Below, one piece after another: positions 5,676-12,931 of a stretch of 17,659 nucleotides of DNA (positions are counted from its first letter, which is position 1; each line of letters begins with the position of its first letter). The translations under genes and the position numbers were made by a program. The notes under the pieces are model-generated. The model had not been told where the DNA came from. It saw only the letters and a program-made list of their open reading frames with translations, and made no database searches. The stretch is from Paludibacteraceae bacterium (GTDB taxonomy: Bacteria > Bacteroidota > Bacteroidia > Bacteroidales > Paludibacteraceae): assembly GCA_017542915.1 (NCBI GenBank), contig JAFXWI010000052.1, positions 1 through 17,659 on the forward strand. The letters are read 5' to 3'.

Positions 5676-7517
5676 ATGAAAACAAAGACTATGATCATAG
5701 CAACGATGTTGCTCACCGCCGTTTCTCTCTCGGCGAAACAATACCCCGATTCGGTTCGTCAGGCAAGTGCCGAAGAACCCAACATAGCGTACGGATGGAA
5801 CTTTGAGTTCGAAGGAGGTCTGGGCGTCGGCAGTTACCTGTTTGACCAACTCGGATCGTCTTATAGCGCACCTCATACGCAAAACAAGATCAAGTTCCCT
5901 GCTTGGCATGCAGGCATAGGTATCAACTATTATTTCGTACCTTGGATGGGTATCGGTACAGGTGCTCAGTTCTCTGCGTACCCGAACCGCGCATCGGTCA
6001 CCAAAGAATGGACACAGACTACCCAAGATGCCTATAACGACGACTACACCATCACCTCTACGCCTAACAAACTGAGGGAAGATCAGAACATCTACATGGT
6101 GGAGATTCCGCTTGCTCTCAAGTTCCGTGCTCGTCCGGGTGTGGTCGGCTTTACCGGAACAGCAGGAGTCAAGATCGGTATTCCGGTAGCTACTAATCAG
6201 AACTTAGGAGCCAACGGAATGATGGAGAACTCCGTCCATTATCCCTTCTACGACCTGACGATGAGCAATGTCCCGGGTGTGGTGGAGAACCTCTCTATTC
6301 CGTCCGATAAGGGCAGATTAGGTACCGGTCACTTGCGCGCGCTCAATTATGCCGCTTATCTTGAATTAGGCATGCTCATACGCCTCCATCAGCGCGTAGA
6401 ATTAGCTATAGCTGCCTATGGAAACTACTACTTCACAGACCTCTTGGAGTCGCGTAGCAACGTAGCACTCGGTTTCGCAGACGGACGTACCACCGGTAAG
6501 TATCCTATGCCGTACAACGAGTCCTATGCCGGTGTGCTGCGTTCCAACGAAGTCAAAGAGTTGCACCCGTGGTCTGTCGGTCTGAAGATAGGACTCCAGA
6601 TCAACGCGAACCGCACGAAAGCACAACGTGACTATGACCGTGAGCAACGCCGTCTGCGCAAAGCTGCACAGCAGGACAGCGTTCCTCAGACCACCAGTTG
6701 GGAACCGGAACCCGTAGAACCCGTGGTACCGGTTATCGTAGAAGAGCCTATCGACCCGCGTGAGGAAGCAATCAAACAGATCTTGCTCATCGCCGAGGAG
6801 AATAATATCGACATCTGCCGGACGTTCTGTACCGATACCATCGCTCAAGAGCCGGAACCGGAACCGGTTGACACACGCTCCGCAGCAGAGATGTTAGAAG
6901 ACGAACTGCAGACCGCTGTGATCTATTTTGACCTTGATAAGGCTATTCCTATCCTCGAACCGGAAGATATCCTCATCCGTATTGCGGATATCCTCAAGCG
7001 TCATCCTAATCAGCAGATACACGTCAACGGTCATGCTTGCAAATTGGGCAAACCCGACTATAACAAACGCTTAGCGCTGCGTCGTGCCAAAGCCGTAGCA
7101 GCCCAACTGCGTGAACTCGGAGTCAAGGACGAGCAGATGATCATCGCCAGCTTAGGCGACAACGTGCCGTTCCGCTACAAAGGCAAACACCAACTGAGCA
7201 AAGACCGCCGTGTGGAGATCGTGCCTGTGGGTCAAGAGAAGGAAGTTGAAGCTCCGGTTGTCGAAGAGAAACCTACTGCTCCTGTTGCACGTCCGCAGAA
7301 GGCAGCAAAAGCACCGGAAGGACGCGTCACCGAGAAAGTCAAAGCAGGCTCACGCCTTGCGCAGATAGCAAGACGCCATTATGGCAATCCGGACTACTGG
7401 ATCTATATCTACGAAGCCAACAGAGACAAACTGTCCAAACCGAGCGAACTGCCGGTCGGCATAGAATTAGTGATCCCCTCAATCGAAGAGATTCAACAAC
7501 AAGAAGCCAATAAATAA
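5676..7517 (+). CDS. Outer-membrane beta-barrel protein with OmpA and LysM domains
   Basis: A 613-residue envelope protein that probably anchors the outer membrane to peptidoglycan. The signal peptide MKTKTMIIATMLLTAVSLSA is followed by KQ. Residues about 28-310 have the alternating aromatic, glycine-rich strands of a porin-like barrel (GGLGVGSYLF, GIGINYYFVPWMGIG). A Pro/Glu-rich linker (about 340-365) and two cysteines in DICRTFC (about 381) follow. The OmpA peptidoglycan-binding domain is at about 412-520 (VIYFDLDKA, VNGHACKLGKPDYNKRLALRRAKAV, with Asp and Arg positions kept). A LysM domain closes the protein at about 548-608 (KAGSRLAQIARRHYGNPDYW). Two peptidoglycan binders in one protein is notable. 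It is paired with the T9SS cargo gene 12 nt upstream, so it may help present or anchor that protein; this is inference from context only. Confidence 0.88.
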   Translation: MKTKTMIIATMLLTAVSLSAKQYPDSVRQASAEEPNIAYGWNFEFEGGLGVGSYLFDQLGSSYSAPHTQNKIKFPAWHAGIGINYYFVPWMGIGTGAQFSAYPNRASVTKEWTQTTQDAYNDDYTITSTPNKLREDQNIYMVEIPLALKFRARPGVVGFTGTAGVKIGIPVATNQNLGANGMMENSVHYPFYDLTMSNVPGVVENLSIPSDKGRLGTGHLRALNYAAYLELGMLIRLHQRVELAIAAYGNYYFTDLLESRSNVALGFADGRTTGKYPMPYNESYAGVLRSNEVKELHPWSVGLKIGLQINANRTKAQRDYDREQRRLRKAAQQDSVPQTTSWEPEPVEPVVPVIVEEPIDPREEAIKQILLIAEENNIDICRTFCTDTIAQEPEPEPVDTRSAAEMLEDELQTAVIYFDLDKAIPILEPEDILIRIADILKRHPNQQIHVNGHACKLGKPDYNKRLALRRAKAVAAQLRELGVKDEQMIIASLGDNVPFRYKGKHQLSKDRRVEIVPVGQEKEVEAPVVEEKPTAPVARPQKAAKAPEGRVTEKVKAGSRLAQIARRHYGNPDYWIYIYEANRDKLSKPSELPVGIELVIPSIEEIQQQEANK

Positions 7518-7527
7518 GAGAAAACGC

Positions 7528-8337
7528 TTATAGACGGCGAATAGCAACAAGGCGGTGTGTATAGCCGCCTTGTTCTGTGCTATAAATGCCGGTTTCATCG
7601 AGCTTTTCTACCTTCACGCGTCCCGAACAATGGATCACTCTCTCGCGATCAATAACGATACCGACGTGCGTGATCTTAGCGGCAGGTTGCTCTCCTTTAT
7701 CGGAAGACTCATAGTGGTCAAAGAAAACTAAATCTCCTGCCTGCACTCTCGAAAGTTTCACGACAGCGCGTCCTTGGGTAGCCTGCTCACTCGCGTTGCG
7801 AAGCAAACTCTTACCAAAGAGACTCATGACCGTCTGTACAAAGCCGGAGCAGTCCATGCCCATCGCATTCTTTCCGCCCCAGAGGTAAGGCACATTGAGG
7901 AAGAAACGAACAGCCGTCAACAGGTTCTGCTGGTTGAGTTCCCAAGGTTTGACACACACCATGCTCGGGTCGATACGAAAACCAACACCTAAGACCTCAA
8001 AACGTCCGTCTTTATAGTTCGTCAGGCGTGTACCTGCCGTCAAAGGAATGGTCTGACCGTTGTTCTCACTCACGGCATATGCCATCGGCATAGCTACCAA
8101 AGCTGCCGTCTTGAGCAAAGCCTTGTGATCCGTATATTCTTTCGATTTCATCGGAGAAATCATCTTCGCATCAACCCATCCTTCCTGTCCATCGGAGTCC
8201 AAACGGATATACGTCCAACGAGGCTCCTGAGCGACAATCGTAAAGATCTCATTGAAGAGCATCTGCGTGCTCATCTCTGCCCCTTCACGCGCCTCTACCC
8301 GCATCGGCACAACACTATGTAAAGCTATTCCTTTCAC
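7528..8337 (-). CDS. NlpC/P60 (C40) peptidase with SH3-like N-terminus
   Basis: A 269-residue cysteine peptidase of the NlpC/P60 family, which cuts stem peptides of peptidoglycan or its turnover fragments, typically gamma-D-Glu-diamino acid bonds. Residues about 5-125 look like one or two bacterial SH3 domains (VVPMRVEAREGAEMSTQML, WTYIRLDSDGQEGWVDAKMI). The catalytic domain covers about 145-269, with Cys163 in MDCSGF, His224 in THVGIV and His236 in VIHCSG as the expected triad. There is no signal peptide, so it either acts in the cytoplasm on recycled muropeptides or uses another exit. The start is GTG 8337, which places residues 5-20 where family members begin; the next in-frame ATG (8304) would cut into the SH3 domain. 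The gene follows nadB by 32 nt and is probably co-transcribed with it. Confidence 0.85.
   Translation of the reverse strand: MKGIALHSVVPMRVEAREGAEMSTQMLFNEIFTIVAQEPRWTYIRLDSDGQEGWVDAKMISPMKSKEYTDHKALLKTAALVAMPMAYAVSENNGQTIPLTAGTRLTNYKDGRFEVLGVGFRIDPSMVCVKPWELNQQNLLTAVRFFLNVPYLWGGKNAMGMDCSGFVQTVMSLFGKSLLRNASEQATQGRAVVKLSRVQAGDLVFFDHYESSDKGEQPAAKITHVGIVIDRERVIHCSGRVKVEKLDETGIYSTEQGGYTHRLVAIRRL
7546..7574. terminator. Perfect 10-bp inverted repeat between convergent genes
   Basis: AACAAGGCGG (7546-7555), a 9-nt loop, and CCGCCTTGTT (7565-7574). It lies 29 nt past the + strand OmpA/LysM gene stop and inside the last codons of the convergent nlpC/p60 gene. It could end the + strand transcript, but no U-run follows on either strand. 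The codons on both sides also code for conserved-looking protein, so the symmetry may be partly accidental. Confidence 0.35.
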
Positions 8338-8365
8338 CTTTCGTCTTTCAACTTTCGACTTTCAA
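8331..8365 (-). repeat. Heptanucleotide tandem repeat over the nlpC/p60 start codon
   Basis: Five 7-nt units of the form CTTTCNN on the + strand (8331, 8338, 8345, 8352, 8359). Read on the - strand the units are NNGAAAG, and the last one, GTGAAAG, contains the GTG start codon. The array fills nearly all of the 32-nt nadB–nlpC spacer. Confidence 0.7.
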
Positions 8366-8369
8366 CTAA

Positions 8370-9971
8370 TCACCACACTTCCTGCGGATGGTTATTATCC
8401 GTACGAGGATAGTCAATGGTATAATGCAAACCACGGCTCTCCTTGCGCTCGATAGCCTGACGGGTAATGAGATAACCCACGTTGATCATATTACGCAACT
8501 CGCAGATCTCCCTGTCCGCCTTGACACGTTTGAAGAGGTCTTCGGTCTCTTCGTACAGCAGATCAAGACGTTCCCATGCTCGTCTCAGACGCAGATCCGA
8601 ACGTACGATACCGACATAAGTGGACATGATCTGTCCCACCTCTTTGACATCCTGCGCAATCAACACGCGCTCTTCGTTACTGAGTGTGCCTTCATCGTTC
8701 CAAGCCGGAATTTGTTCGTTGAAATCGTAGTTTTCTATCACACTGAGACTATGCTTAGCAGCTGCATCGGCATACACCACCGCCTCAATAAGCGAGTTGG
8801 AAGCCAAACGGTTTCCGCCATGCAGACCGGTGCAAGAACACTCACCGACAGCATACAGACGATGGATAGAGGACTGTCCGTCCAGATCCACCTTAATACC
8901 TCCGCACATATAGTGCGCACACGGCGCTACCGGAATATAGTCCTTGGTAATATCAATACCTATACTCAGACATTTTGCATAGATATTCGGGAAATGATGC
9001 TTGGTCTCCTCGGGATCTTTGTGCGTCACATCCAAGCACACATGATCGATGGCGTGGATCTTCATCTCATTATCAATCGCACGCGCAACGATGTCACGCG
9101 GTGCAAGACTCAGACGCGGGTCGTATTTCTGCATGAACTCCTCGCCGTTAGGCAGACGCAGGATACCTCCGTATCCGCGCATAGCTTCTGTGATCAGATA
9201 AGCAGGATGTGTCTCGGCAGGATTGAAGAGACTCGTCGGGTGGAACTGCACAAACTCCATATCTTTGACCTGACCTTTGGCACGATAGACCATCGCTATA
9301 CCATCTCCCGTAGCTATCTCGGGATTAGTGGTGGTCGCATAGACAGCACCCGTTCCGCCGGTTGCCATGAGAGTGATTCGGCTCAGATAGGTATCGATCT
9401 TCTGGGTCTCGGGATTCAAGATATATGCTCCGTAGCACTCGATATCGGGAGTACGTCTCGTCACGCGCACACCAAGGTGGTGTTGCGTAATGATCTCTAC
9501 AGCGAAATGGTTCTCTAACACCTCAATAAAAGGATTGTCCCGAACAGCTTGCATCAATCCGCGTTGGATCTCAGCTCCGGTATCATCGGCATGGTGAAGG
9601 ATTCGGAACTCGGAATGTCCGCCCTCACGGTGCAGGTCAAACTGACCGTCCTCTTTCTTATCGAAGTTGACGCCCCAGTTCACCAATTCGGTAATACCTC
9701 TCGGCGCATTGCGCACCACTTGCTCCACCGCAGCAGGATCACTAAGCCAATCCCCTGCCACCATGGTGTCGTGGATATGCTTCTCAAAATCATCCACTAA
9801 CAGATTCGTGACGGAAGCTATTCCTCCCTGCGCTTTCGCGGTGTTCGCCTCCTCTAATGTGGTCTTACAGCACAACGCGATCTTGTACTTACCAGCACGC
9901 GCCACTTTCAGCGCGAAACTCATTCCGGCGACTCCTCCGCCGATAATCAAAAAATCATATCTTTTCGTCAT
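8370..9971 (-). CDS. nadB: L-aspartate oxidase
   Basis: A 533-residue flavoprotein that oxidises L-aspartate to iminoaspartate, the first step of de novo NAD synthesis. Visible motifs: FAD-binding GGGVAGMSFALK at about residue 11; HREGGHSEFRILHH, the substrate-loop signature; MEFVQFHPTSLF; RDIVARAID; and GLHGGNRLASNSLIEAVVYA near residue 355-375, typical of the succinate dehydrogenase/fumarate reductase/NadB family. The absence of the succinate dehydrogenase covalent-FAD context and the full NadB order favour NadB. The frame extends a further 79 codons upstream through the promoter, so ATG 9971 is chosen; MTKRYDFLIIGGG then starts exactly at the Rossmann fold. nadA and nadC are not adjacent. 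Confidence 0.95.
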   Translation of the reverse strand: MTKRYDFLIIGGGVAGMSFALKVARAGKYKIALCCKTTLEEANTAKAQGGIASVTNLLVDDFEKHIHDTMVAGDWLSDPAAVEQVVRNAPRGITELVNWGVNFDKKEDGQFDLHREGGHSEFRILHHADDTGAEIQRGLMQAVRDNPFIEVLENHFAVEIITQHHLGVRVTRRTPDIECYGAYILNPETQKIDTYLSRITLMATGGTGAVYATTTNPEIATGDGIAMVYRAKGQVKDMEFVQFHPTSLFNPAETHPAYLITEAMRGYGGILRLPNGEEFMQKYDPRLSLAPRDIVARAIDNEMKIHAIDHVCLDVTHKDPEETKHHFPNIYAKCLSIGIDITKDYIPVAPCAHYMCGGIKVDLDGQSSIHRLYAVGECSCTGLHGGNRLASNSLIEAVVYADAAAKHSLSVIENYDFNEQIPAWNDEGTLSNEERVLIAQDVKEVGQIMSTYVGIVRSDLRLRRAWERLDLLYEETEDLFKRVKADREICELRNMINVGYLITRQAIERKESRGLHYTIDYPRTDNNHPQEVW

Positions 9972-10001
9972 GGTATATATATATATTACCCTTTGCGACT
10001 G

Positions 10002-10032
10002 CAAAGGTACTACAAATATTTGGAACACACAA
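10002..10032 (-). promoter_or_regulatory. Promoter of nadB
   Basis: On the - strand: TTGTGTGT (10032-10025), 15 nt, then TACCTTTG (10009-10002) followed by CAG. It has the same spacing as the other promoters here. The leader to ATG 9971 is about 25 nt and contains a (TA) run at 9974-9986. Confidence 0.7.
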
Positions 10033-10072
10033 ACATTTTCCAAAGAAAATGCATTTTTAATGCTCTTTTTTC

Positions 10073-10103
10073 TTGCATATGTCAAAAAAAAGCAGTAAAT
10101 TTG
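10073..10103 (+). promoter_or_regulatory. Promoter of gpmI
   Basis: TTGCATAT (10073-10080), 15 nt, then TAAATTTG (10096-10103) followed by CAG. It is divergent from the nadB promoter, with about 40 nt between the two upstream boxes. The leader to ATG 10141 is about 30 nt, with no Shine-Dalgarno sequence. Confidence 0.72.
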
Positions 10104-10140
10104 CAGCCGCAAATGTGGTAAACATAAAAAAATAACGTAT

Positions 10141-11676
10141 ATGAGTAAAGCATTATTAATGATTTTAGACGGCTGGGGAATCGGTAATAAATCGAAAGCC
10201 GATGTCATCAGCGTAACGCCGACGCCGCACTGGGATGCGCTGTTGGCGAAATACCCGCACTCACAGTTGCAGGCAAGCGGAGAGAACGTTGGTCTGCCGG
10301 ACGGACAGATGGGTAACTCCGAAGTTGGACACCTGAATATCGGTGCCGGACGAGTGGTGTATCAGGATTTGGTGAAGATTAACCGCTCTATCCGTGACAA
10401 CTCGATCATGCAGAACCCCGAGATAGTAGCTGCTTACAAAGCTGCACAAGCTGCCGGTAAGAAACTGCACATCATGGGTCTCTGCTCCAACGGAGGCGTA
10501 CACTCGTCTCTTGACCACCTCTTCAAACTCGTGGAGATTGCCAAAGAGTACGGAGTAGCGGACAAGACTTTCGTTCACTGTTTCATGGACGGTCGTGACA
10601 CCGACCCGCGTAGCGGTAAGGGATTCATTGCCGACCTGCAAGGACTGTGCGACAAGACCGGCGCACATATCGCTTCTATCATCGGTCGTTTCTACGCGAT
10701 GGATCGTGACAAACGCTGGGAGCGTATCAAAGTGGCATATGACCAGTTGGTAAACGGCGAAGGACGTAAGGAGACCGACATGGTAGCGGCTGTACAGGGC
10801 TGCTATGACCGTCACACCGAGGAGCATAAGAACACCGACGAGTTTATGGAGCCATTAGTGAACGCCGCTTGCGACGGTCGTATTACCGAAGGAGACGTAG
10901 TTATCTTCTTCAACTACCGTAACGACCGCGCGAAAGAGATCACGATCGTACTGACCCAGCAAGACATGCCGGAACAAGGAATGAAGACTATTCCGGGTCT
11001 GCACTACTGCTGTATGACACCGTACGACAGTTCGTTCAAAGGATTGCATATACTCTACCCCAAGGAGAACGTAGAGAACACCTTAGGTGAGGTAGTCAGC
11101 AAATTAGGACTCAAGCAGCTCCGTATTGCTGAGACCGAGAAATTCGCACACGTAACCTTCTTCTTCAATGGTGGTCGTGAAGCTGAATATCCGGGTGAGG
11201 AGCGTATTCTGATCCCGTCTCCCAAAGTGCCGACCTATGATATGAAGCCGGAGATGTCTGCACCGGAAGTGACCGAAGCTTTGGTAGCAGCTATCAAGAC
11301 GCAGAAGTTCGATTATATCACGCTTAACTTCGCCAACGGCGACATGGTCGGACATACCGGAGTATATGAGGCGATTGAGAAAGCCGTAAAGACCATCGAC
11401 GATTGCTCGCACAAAGTGATTGAAGCAGCTTTGGCAAACGGCTATGAGATCATCGTCATCGCTGACCATGGTAACTGCGACAACGCTATCAACCCAGACG
11501 GCACACCTAACACAGCTCACTCGCTCAACCCTGTGCCTTTCGTATATATCTCTAAGGATCACGTGAACGCGCACGTAGAGGACGGTATCCTCGCAGATGT
11601 CGCTCCTTCTCTCTGCCATATTCTCGGCATTGAGCAACCCAAAGAGATGACCGGCAAGAACTTAATCAAAGATTAA
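10141..11676 (+). CDS. gpmI: 2,3-bisphosphoglycerate-independent phosphoglycerate mutase
   Basis: A 511-residue cytoplasmic enzyme that interconverts 3- and 2-phosphoglycerate in glycolysis and gluconeogenesis, using Mn2+ and a phosphoserine intermediate. Its length is typical of the family. Visible residues: Asp10 in MILDGWG (metal), Ser60 in [10 protein letters not shown] (nucleophile), [11 protein letters not shown] near 140-150 (substrate loop), [11 protein letters not shown], and the second metal site DHGNCDNA followed by TAHSLNPVP in the C-terminal alkaline-phosphatase-like domain. It is transcribed alone from its own promoter and ends at a stem-loop terminator. Confidence 0.97.
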   Translation: MSKALLMILDGWGIGNKSKADVISVTPTPHWDALLAKYPHSQLQASGENVGLPDGQMGNSEVGHLNIGAGRVVYQDLVKINRSIRDNSIMQNPEIVAAYKAAQAAGKKLHIMGLCSNGGVHSSLDHLFKLVEIAKEYGVADKTFVHCFMDGRDTDPRSGKGFIADLQGLCDKTGAHIASIIGRFYAMDRDKRWERIKVAYDQLVNGEGRKETDMVAAVQGCYDRHTEEHKNTDEFMEPLVNAACDGRITEGDVVIFFNYRNDRAKEITIVLTQQDMPEQGMKTIPGLHYCCMTPYDSSFKGLHILYPKENVENTLGEVVSKLGLKQLRIAETEKFAHVTFFFNGGREAEYPGEERILIPSPKVPTYDMKPEMSAPEVTEALVAAIKTQKFDYITLNFANGDMVGHTGVYEAIEKAVKTIDDCSHKVIEAALANGYEIIVIADHGNCDNAINPDGTPNTAHSLNPVPFVYISKDHVNAHVEDGILADVAPSLCHILGIEQPKEMTGKNLIKD

Positions 11677-11688
11677 GTACAAAAAAGA

Positions 11689-11715
11689 AAGCGGCCCGAA
11701 AGGGTCGCTTCTTTT
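11689..11715. terminator. Bidirectional rho-independent terminator
   Basis: AAGCGGCCC (11689-11697), GAAA tetraloop, GGGTCGCTT (11702-11710): 9 bp with one wobble. CTTTT follows on the + strand and TCTTTTTT on the - strand, so it can serve both gpmI and the convergent lipoprotein gene. A second inverted repeat, TTAAGGT/ACCTTAA (11714-11730), follows directly. Confidence 0.8.
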
Positions 11716-11745
11716 AAGGTACTACCTTAATGTGAGCAACAAGGA

Positions 11746-11958
11746 TTACTCAGCAGCCGGAGCCTCAGCCGGAGCCTCAGCCTCTGCCGGAGCCTCAACT
11801 GCCTCTGCCTCAGCAGCCAGAGAGTCAGCCTCTGCTACCTCTACTACCTCAACTGCCTCAGCAGCCTCAGCCTCTTGGCAGCACTTTTTCTCGCAGCCCT
11901 TGTTGCCGCAGCTCATTGCAGCAAATGCAACAGCTACGATAAGAAGCATTTTTTTCAT
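11746..11958 (-). CDS. Small Cys-rich, Ala/Glu/Pro-rich lipoprotein
   Basis: A 70-residue predicted lipoprotein. MKKMLLIVAVAFAAMSC is a signal sequence ending in a lipobox-like AMSC, with Cys17 as lipidation site. Cys22, Cys26 and Cys27 follow closely (GCEKKCC). From residue 29 to the end the sequence is only A, E, V, P, with one D, S and L, in short AEAP-type repeats. It would be an acidic, flexible tail projecting from the membrane. ATG 11958 is chosen because it opens the signal peptide; the frame continues upstream over the promoter. I recognise no family. The three extra cysteines could bind metal or form disulfides. The tail DNA is an imperfect GCC/TCA-type triplet repeat likely to vary in length. 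Confidence 0.75.
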   Translation of the reverse strand: MKKMLLIVAVAFAAMSCGNKGCEKKCCQEAEAAEAVEVVEVAEADSLAAEAEAVEAPAEAEAPAEAPAAE

Positions 11959-12020
11959 AATTTTAAAACTTTTTAGCCTAAAAAATCCGTTAAGTCTTCG
12001 CCTTTTTGCGAAAAACGATG

Positions 12021-12051
12021 CAAAAGTACTGCTTTTTTTGCATATATCCAA
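12021..12051 (-). promoter_or_regulatory. Promoter of the small lipoprotein gene
   Basis: On the - strand: TTGGATAT (12051-12044), 15 nt, then TACTTTTG (12028-12021) followed by CAT. The leader to ATG 11958 is about 55 nt. Its upstream box overlaps that of the divergent PASTA-gene promoter. Confidence 0.7.
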
Positions 12052-12068
12052 AAAAAATTGTAATTTTG
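12038..12068 (+). promoter_or_regulatory. Promoter of the PASTA–rluD pair
   Basis: TTGCATAT (12038-12045), 15 nt, then TAATTTTG (12061-12068) followed by CAC. ATG 12089 lies only about 14 nt after the probable start site, so the leader is very short. Confidence 0.72.
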
Positions 12069-12088
12069 CACACTGAATTTTACATTTT

Positions 12089-12931
12089 ATGGAAAAAAGA
12101 GGTTTTTTTGATCTTTCTGACCTCAAATTTGTGGGTTGGAACATCGTTTTTGCCGCTTTGGCAGGAATAGCAATTTTAGTGGGCCTGATTTACTGGTTGC
12201 GCGGTTATACGCAGCACGGGGTAGAGGTCGAAGTAGAGGATGTCCGCGGTTTGGTAGTAGCCGAAGCGGAACCGATTCTCAATGCCAAGGGTCTGCGTTT
12301 GGTGGTAGTGGATTCGACCTATTCGGACAAAGTGCCGTTCGGTACCATCGTGGAGCAAGACCCACGTCCAGAGAGTCATGCTAAAGAAGGTAGAGCTATC
12401 TACGTCACTATCAACGCTACCGGCAAACGTCAAGTAGTCATGCCCGACCTGCACGACCTCAGTTATCGTCAGGCTGAGACCACCTTAAGCGGATTAGGAA
12501 TCATCGTGGATAGTGTCTATGAGTACGAACCTTCCGCTTTCCGCGATCTGGTCTTGGATATCAAGTCCGACACGGTCAGCATTCAGCCGGGAGATAAGAT
12601 TCCTGTCGGCACGAAAGTGCGGCTCGTCGTCGGTTTTGGTAGAGGAACGGAGCAAGTAGAGGTGCCGACCGTAATCGGTCTGACCCTTCGCGACGCACGT
12701 AGTCTCCTGCTCAAACATCGTCTGACAGTTGGCGCGGTATTGGAGGACGAAGAGCCGGAGGCAGATCCGAATCAGGAAGAAGAGAAAGTGAAATATATCT
12801 ACCGTCAAGCGCCCGATGCAGGAGAAAGAATCGTAGAGGGAGAGACTGTCTCTCTCTGGCTCTCTTCGGATTTGGAGAAAGTAGCTACCGGCGGTGGTGA
12901 AAATACAGAAGACGATGGAAACTGGTTTTGA
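12089..12931 (+). CDS. Membrane-anchored PASTA-domain protein
   Basis: A 280-residue protein with a short cytoplasmic N-terminus, one membrane helix (about 16-36) and three PASTA-like domains outside the membrane at about 45-110, 116-183 and 191-260. Each shows the pattern V.(V/M)P.(V/L).(G/D)L….A…L followed by a V..Q.P..G….G..V.L core (for example VPTVIGLTLRDARSLL). PASTA domains bind peptidoglycan stem peptides or beta-lactams in kinases and penicillin-binding proteins; here there is no kinase or transpeptidase part. A PASTA protein directly before rluD is a familiar arrangement in Bacteroidales. The stop codon overlaps the rluD start by 17 nt. An acidic insert (EDEEPEADPNQEEE, about 219-232) interrupts PASTA 3. 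Confidence 0.87.
   Translation: MEKRGFFDLSDLKFVGWNIVFAALAGIAILVGLIYWLRGYTQHGVEVEVEDVRGLVVAEAEPILNAKGLRLVVVDSTYSDKVPFGTIVEQDPRPESHAKEGRAIYVTINATGKRQVVMPDLHDLSYRQAETTLSGLGIIVDSVYEYEPSAFRDLVLDIKSDTVSIQPGDKIPVGTKVRLVVGFGRGTEQVEVPTVIGLTLRDARSLLLKHRLTVGAVLEDEEPEADPNQEEEKVKYIYRQAPDAGERIVEGETVSLWLSSDLEKVATGGGENTEDDGNWF

Noticed and set aside
8388..9518. A 376-codon open frame on the + strand
   Set aside because: It is antisense to nadB, whose protein motifs are unmistakable; the + strand translation has no recognisable domain.
9972..10208. N-terminal 79-residue extension of NadB
   Set aside because: It runs through the promoter and has no family counterpart; MTKRYDFLIIGGG at 9971 is the natural start.
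11959..12144. 62-residue upstream extension of the small lipoprotein
   Set aside because: It crosses both divergent promoters and the start of the PASTA gene; ATG 11958 opens the signal peptide.
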